From the NCBI RefSeq assembly GCF_029945965.1, contig NZ_JAQSDO010000015.1:871952-935951 (forward strand): a DNA stretch of 64,000 nucleotides. The letters are read 5' to 3'. Origin of the DNA: Thermomonas sp. (lineage in GTDB: Bacteria > Pseudomonadota > Gammaproteobacteria > Xanthomonadales > Xanthomonadaceae). Positions 39,797 through 48,008 of this stretch are shown here, in pieces (the stretch's first letter is position 1; the number at the start of each line of letters is the position of its first letter). A model generated the notes under the pieces. That model was not told the origin of the DNA and did not search any database. It saw only the letters and a list, made by a program, of their open reading frames with translations. Both the position numbers and the translations under genes were made by a program.

Positions 39797-41322
39797 GCCA
39801 GCACCAACGGAATACTGCCCGTCGTATTCGCGATCCTGGCCTTCCACTCGCGTGGGCCGGTTTCATGCACCGACGTGCCCAGCGAATCGACTGCAACGGT
39901 CACCGGCATGTCCTGCACGGTGAATTCGTAGATGGCCTCCATGCCGAGATCGGCAAAGCCGACAACTTTCGCTGCCTTGATCGCCTTGGACACCAGGTAA
40001 GCCGCGCCGCCGACTGCCATCAGATAGGCGGAGCCGTGCCTGCGGATCGCATCAATCGCGACCGGGCCTCGCTCGGCCTTGCCGACCATGCCCAGCAGGC
40101 CGGTCTGTTCAAGCAACTGCTCGGTGAACTTGTCCATGCGCGTCGCGGTGGTCGGGCCGGCCGGGCCAACGACTTCGTCGCGCACCGGATCGACCGGTCC
40201 AACGTAGTAGATGAAACGTCCGCGCAGGTCGACCGGCAACGCCTCACCCTTGCCGAGCATGCCGACAATGCGTTTGTGCGCGGCGTCACGCCCGGTCAGT
40301 AGCTTGCCGTTGAGCAGCAAAGTCTCGCCCGGTTTCCAACTGGAAAGATCTTCTTTGGTCAGCGTGTCCAGGTCGACGCGGCGCCCTTTCGATGCATCGT
40401 AAGTGAGCTTTGGCCAGTCCTCGAGCGACGGCGGCTCCAGCATCACCGGGCCGCTGCCATCGAGGGTGAAATGAGCATGGCGAGTCGCCGCGCAATTCGG
40501 GATCATCGCCACCGGCAGGTTGGCGGCATGGGTCGGATAGTCCTTGACCTTGATGTCGAGCACCGTGGTCAGCCCGCCCAGGCCCTGCGCGCCGATGCCC
40601 AGCGCATTGACCTTGTCGAACAATTCCAGCCGCAGTTCCTCCGCGCGGTTCGATGCACCACGCGCTTGCAGGTCGGTGATGTCGATGGGCTCCATCAGCG
40701 ATTCCTTGGCCAGTAGCATCGCCTTCTCTGCGGTGCCGCCGATGCCGATGCCGAGCATGCCCGGCGGACACCAGCCGGCGCCCATGGTCGGCACCGTCTT
40801 CAACACCCAGTCGACGATGGAATCGGACGGATTGAGCATCGCGAACTTGGACTTGGCCTCGCTGCCGCCGCCCTTCGCCGCCACGATCACCTCGACCGTA
40901 TTGCCGGGCGCGACCTTCATATTGACCACGCCTGGCGTGTTGTCCCCGGTGTTGATGCGCTTGCCGGCCGGATCGGTCAGAATGCTTGCACGCAGCTTGT
41001 TGTCCGGGTGGTTGTAGGCGCGGCGCACGCCTTCGTGGACCATGTCTTCCACGCCCATCGTGGCATCGTCCCAGCGCACGCTCATGCCGATTTCAAGGAA
41101 CACGGTGACGATGCCGGTGTCCTGACAGATCGGGCGGTGGCCTTCGGCGCACATCCGCGAATTGATCAGGATTTGCGCGATCGCGTCCTTGGCCGCGGGC
41201 GACTGTTCGCGCTCGTAGGCGGCGGACAGGCTGCGGATGTAATCGACCGGGTGGTAATAGCTGATGTACTGGAGGGCGTCTGCGACCGATTGGATCAGAT
41301 CTTCCTGCTTGATGGCTGTCAC
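39793..41322 (-). CDS. Class I fumarate hydratase
   Basis: 509 aa; CQDTGIVTVFLEIGM; GWCPPGMLGIGIGGTAEKAMLLAKESLMEPIDI; GPTTATRMDKFTEQLLEQTGLLGMVGKAERG. Confidence 0.95.
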   Translation of the reverse strand: MTAIKQEDLIQSVADALQYISYYHPVDYIRSLSAAYEREQSPAAKDAIAQILINSRMCAEGHRPICQDTGIVTVFLEIGMSVRWDDATMGVEDMVHEGVRRAYNHPDNKLRASILTDPAGKRINTGDNTPGVVNMKVAPGNTVEVIVAAKGGGSEAKSKFAMLNPSDSIVDWVLKTVPTMGAGWCPPGMLGIGIGGTAEKAMLLAKESLMEPIDITDLQARGASNRAEELRLELFDKVNALGIGAQGLGGLTTVLDIKVKDYPTHAANLPVAMIPNCAATRHAHFTLDGSGPVMLEPPSLEDWPKLTYDASKGRRVDLDTLTKEDLSSWKPGETLLLNGKLLTGRDAAHKRIVGMLGKGEALPVDLRGRFIYYVGPVDPVRDEVVGPAGPTTATRMDKFTEQLLEQTGLLGMVGKAERGPVAIDAIRRHGSAYLMAVGGAAYLVSKAIKAAKVVGFADLGMEAIYEFTVQDMPVTVAVDSLGTSVHETGPREWKARIANTTGSIPLVLA

Positions 41323-41456
41323 GGATTGGACTGACTGGGCTCGGGGGAGGCCAATAATAGCGCCATGGTCTTTTCAGCAGGCCTCCGGTAGCGCAGGATG
41401 GGCACTCAACCAATCAGTTCAACCAATTAGATCGACTAAAACAGGGGAAGTCGCTC

Positions 41457-41954
41457 ATGAGTGGCAACGATGCATCCACGCGATTTGATGGCTTTGGTGG
41501 CGCACTACTCGATATCCGCCTGCTGCTGACCGACCTGTTGGGCCTGGGCAAGCCAGATCCCGAAAAACAGATGGTGATCGAAGTGTTCTTCGGCATGATG
41601 GGCTATCTGGCCAAGGCAGACAGGCTGGTGAGCAGCCATGAATCCAATCTTGCCAACACCCTGATGGACGAAATCGACCTCTCGCTGGCTGCCCGGCGCA
41701 TCGCGATGGAGTCCTTTGATCGCGGCATGCGCAAGGACATCCACATCAATGCCGAACTACTGCGTTTCACTGACGTGCATAAAGCTGGCTCGTCCGAAGC
41801 CGAGCGCTTGCACAATGTGCTGGTGCGCCTCGTGGTATCCGATGGGCGCCTGAACCCGGCCGAATACGACTTGATGAAACAGATTGGCCAGGACCTGGGC
41901 ATTCCTGTCGAAACCCTGGATGCCAAGCTGGCGGAATACACGCTCAAGCGCTGA
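41457..41954 (+). CDS. TerB-like domain protein (no J domain)
   Basis: 165 aa; FFGMMGYLAKADRLVSSHESNLANTLMDE...LLRLVVSDGRLNPAEYDLMKQIGQDLGI. Confidence 0.7.
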   Translation: MSGNDASTRFDGFGGALLDIRLLLTDLLGLGKPDPEKQMVIEVFFGMMGYLAKADRLVSSHESNLANTLMDEIDLSLAARRIAMESFDRGMRKDIHINAELLRFTDVHKAGSSEAERLHNVLVRLVVSDGRLNPAEYDLMKQIGQDLGIPVETLDAKLAEYTLKR

Positions 41955-42110
41955 GCGCCCGCGTCGTCCACGCAATCGGCCACGACCTGCCGCCGGTTGC
42001 GTAATGCGGCCTCTACATTGCGTCACAGCGACAACCTGTTGTTAGTCACGATGACTGTTCACGTCAGTGGCGCACGATAATCACTCCCGATATTCGCGCA
42101 CAATTGGCAG

Positions 42111-43964
42111 ATGTCGCCACCCCTGCCCGCTTACCAGATGAACATGCGCCAGCGCTTCAGCGCGATGCGCAACATCCCGCCGTTCCTGCGCGAGATCTGG
42201 GGCACCAGCAAGCCGATGACGCTGGCCTCGATCGGCATCCGGCTGATCCGCGCATTTCTGCCGATCGCCACGCTGTACATCGGCAAGCTCATCATCGACG
42301 AAGCCGTGCGCCTGCTCGGGCTTGGCGTCGAACATGAACTGAGCGCCGCGTGGCAGGCCGGGCAACTTGATCACCTGCTTACGCTGCTGGGCCTGGAATT
42401 CGGCCTGGCGATCCTTGCCGACCTGCTTGGCAGGCTAGTCGGTTACGTCGACACGTTGCTGTCCGAGCGCTTCACCAATGCAACCAGCATCCGCCTGATG
42501 GAGCACGCAGCCACGCTTGACCTCGAGGATTTCGAGGATGCGGAGCTGCAGGACAAGCTGGATCGCGCGCGCAGGCAGACCATGGGGCGGATGAACCTGC
42601 TCAGCCAATTGTTCGGGCAGGCCCAGGACGTCATCACGGTCATCAGTTTTGCCGTCGGGCTGCTGGCGTATGCGCCGTGGCTGATGCTGCTGCTGGCAGT
42701 GGCACTGATCCCGGCCTTCATCGGCGAGTCGCACTTCAATGCGCTGAATTACGCGCTCAACTTTCAATGGACGCCAGAGCGCCGACAGCTCGAGTACTTG
42801 CGTCAAATGGGCGCCAGCGTGGACACCGCGAAAGAAGTCAAGATCTTCAACCTCAATCGCTTCTTCATCGAGCGTTTTCGCTTCCTGTCCGACAAGTTCT
42901 ACGCGGGCAACAAGGTACTCGCCGGAAAACGCGCGTTATGGGGCACGTTGCTGGCGGCGCTGGGCACGCTGGGCTATTACATCGCCTATGCCTATATCGC
43001 CTGGCGCACGGTGCGCGGCGATTTCAGCATCGGCGACCTGACCTTCCTGGCCGGCAGTTTCCGTCGCCTGCGCCAGTTGCTGGAAAGCCTGTTGAGCGGG
43101 TTTTCGCAAGTCGCGAGCCAAGCGTTGTATCTCGATGACCTGTATTCGTTTTTCCAGATCAAGCCGGACATCCGCAGCAAGCCGGATGCAATTCCGGTGC
43201 CGAAGCCGATCCGCAGCGGCTTCGTGTTCGACAACGTCGGTTTCAAATACGAAGGCGCCGAACGCTGGGCGCTGCGTGGCGTGGATTTCGAATTGCATGC
43301 CGGCGAAGTGCTCGCATTGGTCGGTGAGAACGGCGCCGGCAAGACCACCCTGGTCAAGCTGCTGGCGCGCCTGTACGACCCCGACGAAGGCCGCATCCTG
43401 CTGGATGGCCGTGATCTGCGCGACTACGACATGGAGGACCTGCGTGCCAACATAGGGGTGATCTTCCAGGACTTCGTGCGTTACCACCTGACCGCAGCGG
43501 AGAACATCGGTGTCGGCCAGATCGATGCGATGTACGACCGCGAGCGCATCGAACAGGCCGCGCGCCGGGGCATGGCCGATGAAGTGATCGCCGAGTTGCC
43601 GAAGGACTATGACCAGATCATCGGCCGCCGCTTCAAGGATGGCGTGGACCTGTCCGGCGGGCAGTGGCAGAAAATCGCGATTGCGCGGGCCTACATGCGC
43701 GATGCGCAGGTGATGATCCTGGACGAACCGACTGCGGCGCTGGATGCGCGCAGCGAATTCGAAGTGTTCGAACGCTTCAAGGAACTATCCGACAACCGCA
43801 CTGCGGTGCTGATCAGCCATCGCTTTTCCAGCGTGCGCATGGCCGACCGCATCCTGGTGCTCGCCGATGGCAAGGTAGAGTCCAGCGGTACCCACGAACA
43901 ACTGCTGGCGCAAGGCGGCCGCTACGCGGAACTGTTCGAATTGCAGGCCTCTGGTTATCGCTGA
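42111..43964 (+). CDS. ABC transporter, fused permease and ATP-binding domains
   Basis: VGENGAGKTTLVKLLARLYDPDEGRILLDG; LSGGQWQKIAIARAYMRDAQVMILDEPTAALDA. Confidence 0.9.
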   Translation: MSPPLPAYQMNMRQRFSAMRNIPPFLREIWGTSKPMTLASIGIRLIRAFLPIATLYIGKLIIDEAVRLLGLGVEHELSAAWQAGQLDHLLTLLGLEFGLAILADLLGRLVGYVDTLLSERFTNATSIRLMEHAATLDLEDFEDAELQDKLDRARRQTMGRMNLLSQLFGQAQDVITVISFAVGLLAYAPWLMLLLAVALIPAFIGESHFNALNYALNFQWTPERRQLEYLRQMGASVDTAKEVKIFNLNRFFIERFRFLSDKFYAGNKVLAGKRALWGTLLAALGTLGYYIAYAYIAWRTVRGDFSIGDLTFLAGSFRRLRQLLESLLSGFSQVASQALYLDDLYSFFQIKPDIRSKPDAIPVPKPIRSGFVFDNVGFKYEGAERWALRGVDFELHAGEVLALVGENGAGKTTLVKLLARLYDPDEGRILLDGRDLRDYDMEDLRANIGVIFQDFVRYHLTAAENIGVGQIDAMYDRERIEQAARRGMADEVIAELPKDYDQIIGRRFKDGVDLSGGQWQKIAIARAYMRDAQVMILDEPTAALDARSEFEVFERFKELSDNRTAVLISHRFSSVRMADRILVLADGKVESSGTHEQLLAQGGRYAELFELQASGYR

Positions 43965-43990
43965 AAGAAACGACTGAAGGAGTACGAGAA

Positions 43991-45163
43991 ATGCGAGTCA
44001 TGCTTGCTTGGATTCTCTGTATCGGCAGCACGTTTGCATTGAATGCGTGTGCGCAATCCGCTTCACCGGCAACGGACACGCCAGCAGTTGCCGCAGTGCC
44101 CACGACATCCACAGATAGCCAGGTGCAGGTCATTGCCAGCGGTCTGGAGCATCCGTGGTCGGTTGCGCTGCTTGCAGACGGCAGCTTCCTGGTCACCGAG
44201 CGGCCAGGCCGACTGCGCCGGGTAAGCGCCGAAGGCAAACTCTCGGCGCCGATCAGCGGCGTGCCCGAGGTCTTCGCGCAAGGCCAGGGCGGATTGCTGG
44301 ATGTCGTGCTGGATCCCGATTTCGCCCACAACCAGCGCATCTGGCTCAGCTTCGCCGAACCCGGGGAGGGCGGCACTGCTGGCACCGCAGTGGCTATGGC
44401 AACGCTCGGCACCGATAGCCTGACGGATGTGCACGTCATCTACCGGCAGTTGCCCAAGCTCGAGAGTCCCAACCACTTCGGCTCACGCATTGCGTTTGAT
44501 CACAATGGCCACGTGTTCATCAGCCAGGGCGAGCGCAACCAGAAAGACCTCGCGCAGGATCTCGAAGTGCTGCAGGGAAAACTGATCCGCTTGAACGTCG
44601 ATGGCACTCAGCCAAGCGACAATCCGTTTGCCGCCAGCCCCGGTGTGCGCAAGGCGATCTGGAGCTACGGGCATCGCAACATGCAGTCGCTGGCCATTGA
44701 TCCACGCACCGGCACATTGTGGGAAGGCGAACACGGACCGCGCGGTGGCGACGAGGTCAACCTTCCAGCGGCCGGCAAGAATTACGGATGGCCGATCATC
44801 AGCAATGGCATGGACTACGCGACCAACCGGCCATATGCACAGACCATTGGTATGTCCAAACCCGGCATGGAATCGCCGTATCACTTCTGGCAAAAATCGC
44901 CGGGGATCAGCGGCATGGCGTTCCTGGTCGACCATCCAGGCAACTCCTGGAACAACAGTCTGTTCATTGGCGCATTGGCCGACCGAAACCTGATCCGCTT
45001 GCAACTGGATGGCGACCGCATCGTGAGCGAAGAGCGCCTGCTGACTGACTTGGGCGAGCGGATTCGCGATGTCCGGGTTGGCGCGCATGGCAGCGTTTAT
45101 GTGCTGACCGATGCCGAAAATGGCCAGCTGCTTCGGCTTGAAGCGCCGGGTGTCGTAAAATAA
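43991..45163 (+). CDS. PQQ-dependent sugar dehydrogenase (aldose sugar dehydrogenase-like) lipoprotein
   Basis: Lipobox [63 protein letters not shown]. Confidence 0.92.
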   Translation: MRVMLAWILCIGSTFALNACAQSASPATDTPAVAAVPTTSTDSQVQVIASGLEHPWSVALLADGSFLVTERPGRLRRVSAEGKLSAPISGVPEVFAQGQGGLLDVVLDPDFAHNQRIWLSFAEPGEGGTAGTAVAMATLGTDSLTDVHVIYRQLPKLESPNHFGSRIAFDHNGHVFISQGERNQKDLAQDLEVLQGKLIRLNVDGTQPSDNPFAASPGVRKAIWSYGHRNMQSLAIDPRTGTLWEGEHGPRGGDEVNLPAAGKNYGWPIISNGMDYATNRPYAQTIGMSKPGMESPYHFWQKSPGISGMAFLVDHPGNSWNNSLFIGALADRNLIRLQLDGDRIVSEERLLTDLGERIRDVRVGAHGSVYVLTDAENGQLLRLEAPGVVK

Positions 45164-45200
45164 GCGGCTGACCCGCCCACCTTAGACGCCCCCACAGCGC

Positions 45201-46010
45201 ATGGCCTCCCCCTTCGGCACCGAAACGGTGCTCGACGTCCGTCACTGGACGGACTCGTACTTCAGTTTCACCACCACCCGCGATGACGGTTTCCGCTTCG
45301 ACAACGGCCAGTTCGTGATGATCGGGCTGGAGGTCGAGCAGGAAGACGGTTCGCGCAAGCCGCTCATGCGCGCGTATTCGATCGCCAGTGCAAACTGGGA
45401 AGAGCAGCTCGAATTCTTCAGTATCAAGGTCGCGAATGGCCCACTGACCTCGCGCCTGCAGCATATCCAGCCGGGCGACACGATCCTGATTGGCCGCAAG
45501 CCGACCGGGACCCTGCTGATCTCCGACCTGCATCCGGGCCGCAACCTGTACCTGCTGGGTACCGGAACCGGGCTGGCGCCGTGGCTGGCGGTAATCAAGG
45601 ATCCGGAAACCTACGAGCGCTTCGACAAGGTGATCCTCTGCCACGGCGTGCGTGGCGTGGGCGACCTGGCCTATCGCGATTACATCGAACGCGAGCTACC
45701 CCACCACGGCCTGCTGGGCGAGGTGATCCGCGACAAGCTGATGTACTACCCGACGGTCTCGCGCGAAGACTTCCGGCATGCCGGGCGCAACCACCGCGGC
45801 CGCATCACCCAGCAGCTGGACAGCGGCCATATCAACGAAGTGCTCGGGCTGGAACCACTGGATGCCACCCGCGACCGCGCGATGATTTGCGGCAGTCCGC
45901 AGATGCTGGCCGATTTCCGCGCCATCCTTGACGCGCGCGGATTCAGCCCGGCACCGCGCATTGGAACAGCCGGCGAATACGTGTTCGAGCGTGCCTTCGT
46001 CGAAAAGTAG
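45201..46010 (+). CDS. Ferredoxin--NADP+ reductase (Fpr-like)
   Basis: RAYSIASANWEEQLEFFSIKV; YLLGTGTGLAPWLAVIKDPETYERFDKVILCHGVR; AMICGSPQMLADF. Confidence 0.93.
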   Translation: MASPFGTETVLDVRHWTDSYFSFTTTRDDGFRFDNGQFVMIGLEVEQEDGSRKPLMRAYSIASANWEEQLEFFSIKVANGPLTSRLQHIQPGDTILIGRKPTGTLLISDLHPGRNLYLLGTGTGLAPWLAVIKDPETYERFDKVILCHGVRGVGDLAYRDYIERELPHHGLLGEVIRDKLMYYPTVSREDFRHAGRNHRGRITQQLDSGHINEVLGLEPLDATRDRAMICGSPQMLADFRAILDARGFSPAPRIGTAGEYVFERAFVEK

Positions 46011-46022
46011 GTCGAGTGGCGG

Positions 46023-46919
46023 TCAGGCAGCCGCGGGACGTAGTGCATCGCGGTGGCGGCGGCTGCAGGGGATCTGGCTGCCATCGCGCATGACGATGCG
46101 GGCATCGCCGGTATCCAGCGGCTGGATCTCGGCCACGCAGTCCAGGTTGACGATATGGCTGCGATGCACGCGCACGAATTTCGCCGGATCAAGCTGGGTT
46201 TCGATCACGGCCATGGTTGAGCGCAACGGATAGGCACGCCCGCGCACATGCAGGTTCATGTAATTGCCGGAGGCCTGCAGCCACTCGACTTCATTGGCAT
46301 TGACCAGGAATTCCTTGCCCAGTTTGCGCACCAGGAATCGCTCCGGGCGTTGTGGGCGCTCCGCAGCAGGCAGGTCGTCGGCCGCTGACAACACGCTGGC
46401 CTCGCCTTGCAACCTGCGCAGGAACCAACGATAGACCTCGATAGTGGCAACCATGGCCGCGTAGCTGCGGATATCCTTGAGGTATTCGTAACCGAACTCG
46501 CGCGGCCAGTTGCCGAAATCGTAATGCGTGCCCTGCATCGCATAGGCCAGCTTGCGCAACGCCACCATCCCGGCCACATGCAGGATCGACCAGCCCACGC
46601 TGCCCAACAGGTGCAGCGGCAGCGCGCGACGCCAGTTGTCCAGATGCAGCGGCACCCTGCGGCTGTACCAAACCACCACCGGCACCAATGCCAAGGTCAC
46701 AAGAGCGCTGCTCCACTCCCAGACCATGGGTTCCCATGCATCGAAGTGCAGGCCCGAACGGCGGATATCCATCAATACGGTGGCTGCATTGCTCATCGCA
46801 CCGATCAGGCAGCCGATCACCCAGTAGCCGATCTCGGTGACGCGGCGATATGGCTGGTAGCGTTCCCAGGCGTTGGGCGATGCAGGTTTCGGTGGCGACA
46901 TCCGTACATTTTCCCTCAT
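46023..46919 (-). CDS. Membrane-bound LytTR-family DNA-binding transcriptional regulator
   Basis: N-terminal multi-TM region; C-terminal LVNANEVEWLQASGNYMNLHVRGRAYPLRSTMAVIETQLDPAKFVRVHRSHIVNLDCVAEIQP. Confidence 0.9.
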   Translation of the reverse strand: MRENVRMSPPKPASPNAWERYQPYRRVTEIGYWVIGCLIGAMSNAATVLMDIRRSGLHFDAWEPMVWEWSSALVTLALVPVVVWYSRRVPLHLDNWRRALPLHLLGSVGWSILHVAGMVALRKLAYAMQGTHYDFGNWPREFGYEYLKDIRSYAAMVATIEVYRWFLRRLQGEASVLSAADDLPAAERPQRPERFLVRKLGKEFLVNANEVEWLQASGNYMNLHVRGRAYPLRSTMAVIETQLDPAKFVRVHRSHIVNLDCVAEIQPLDTGDARIVMRDGSQIPCSRRHRDALRPAAA

Positions 46920-46965
46920 TGAACGCGCAATGCGGTTGGCAATCCTGGTGGGTTTGCTGAAATGC

Positions 46966-47355
46966 TCAGCTCATGCCATGACGCAGCCACAGCGCCGCAT
47001 CGGTTTCATTGCCCAATACCCGCGCATCGAAGCCCTGTTCGCGGGCGAGGATCTCGCCATGTTCGACTTCAGGAATCTGCAGGGCATGCGCCTCGACATA
47101 AGCCACGCGCACGCCTTCAAATCCCAGCCCGACCATGGCCTGCACAAACTCAGCCAGTTGCTCTGGTGGCGGCGGATCGCCTTCCATGTCGTCCACCACC
47201 AGCAGGTTGCGCGGCAGATCGCGGCGGACTTCCTCGGCCATTGCCATCCAGTACGCCAGCGTGGTTTCCAGGGTGCCATTGATGCCGGTCACATGCGCGC
47301 GCAGCAGGCTGCCGTGGCGCTGGTAGTCGATCCGGAACGACGCAGGCGCGTTCAT
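46966..47355 (-). CDS. Small STAS-like fold protein (paralog B)
   Basis: 129 aa; shares FRI.Y..H..LRA.V...LE..LA.W...A and RVAYVE...E.GEIL....G..ARV...E.A.WL with paralog A. Confidence 0.75.
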   Translation of the reverse strand: MNAPASFRIDYQRHGSLLRAHVTGINGTLETTLAYWMAMAEEVRRDLPRNLLVVDDMEGDPPPPEQLAEFVQAMVGLGFEGVRVAYVEAHALQIPEVEHGEILAREQGFDARVLGNETDAALWLRHGMS

Positions 47356-47840
47356 GCCGCCAGTGCGGCCTCGATGTCGGCAGCCAGCGACGCCGGCTTG
47401 TCGGTTGGCGCATAGCGCTTGATGACCTTGCCATCGCGGCCAACAAGGAATTTGGTGAAGTTCCACTTGATTCCATCGAAGCCGAGCAGGCCACCCTTCT
47501 CGTCCTTCAGCCACTTCCACAACGGGTGCGCGTTGCCGCCATTGACCTCGACCTTGGCGAACATCGGGAAGCTCACGTCGTAGGTCAGCGAGCAGAAATT
47601 GCGGATCTCGTCGGCATTGCCAGGTTCCTGGTGGCCGAACTGATCGCAGGGGAAACCGAGTACCACCAAGCCCTTCTGGCCGTATTCGCGCCACAGCGCC
47701 TCAAGGCCGGTGTATTGCGGGGTGAACCCGCATTTGCTGGCCACATTGACGATCAGCATCACATCGCCGCGATAGTCGGACAGCGGCTGCGGGGTGCCAT
47801 CCAGCGCGGCGGCATCGAAATCGTAGGCAGTCGTGGCCAT
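47352..47840 (-). CDS. Glutathione peroxidase (peroxidatic Cys)
   Basis: VNVASKCGFTPQYTGLEALWREYGQKGLVVLGFPCDQFGHQEPG; KWNFTKFLVGRDG. Confidence 0.94.
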   Translation of the reverse strand: MATTAYDFDAAALDGTPQPLSDYRGDVMLIVNVASKCGFTPQYTGLEALWREYGQKGLVVLGFPCDQFGHQEPGNADEIRNFCSLTYDVSFPMFAKVEVNGGNAHPLWKWLKDEKGGLLGFDGIKWNFTKFLVGRDGKVIKRYAPTDKPASLAADIEAALAA

Positions 47841-48008
47841 TGGGCATCCTTGCAGTGCGAGGTATCGATCATTGTCGCGCGGATCGCCAGCCGCCGACAC
47901 CGTTTCGATGCCGGGCAGCGCATCGCCGCCCTGCCGTTCGTCACGCGCCCATGCCGTCTGTCTGCGCTACGCTTGTAAGTTGACCATCCTGACTTGACGA
48001 GGATCCAG

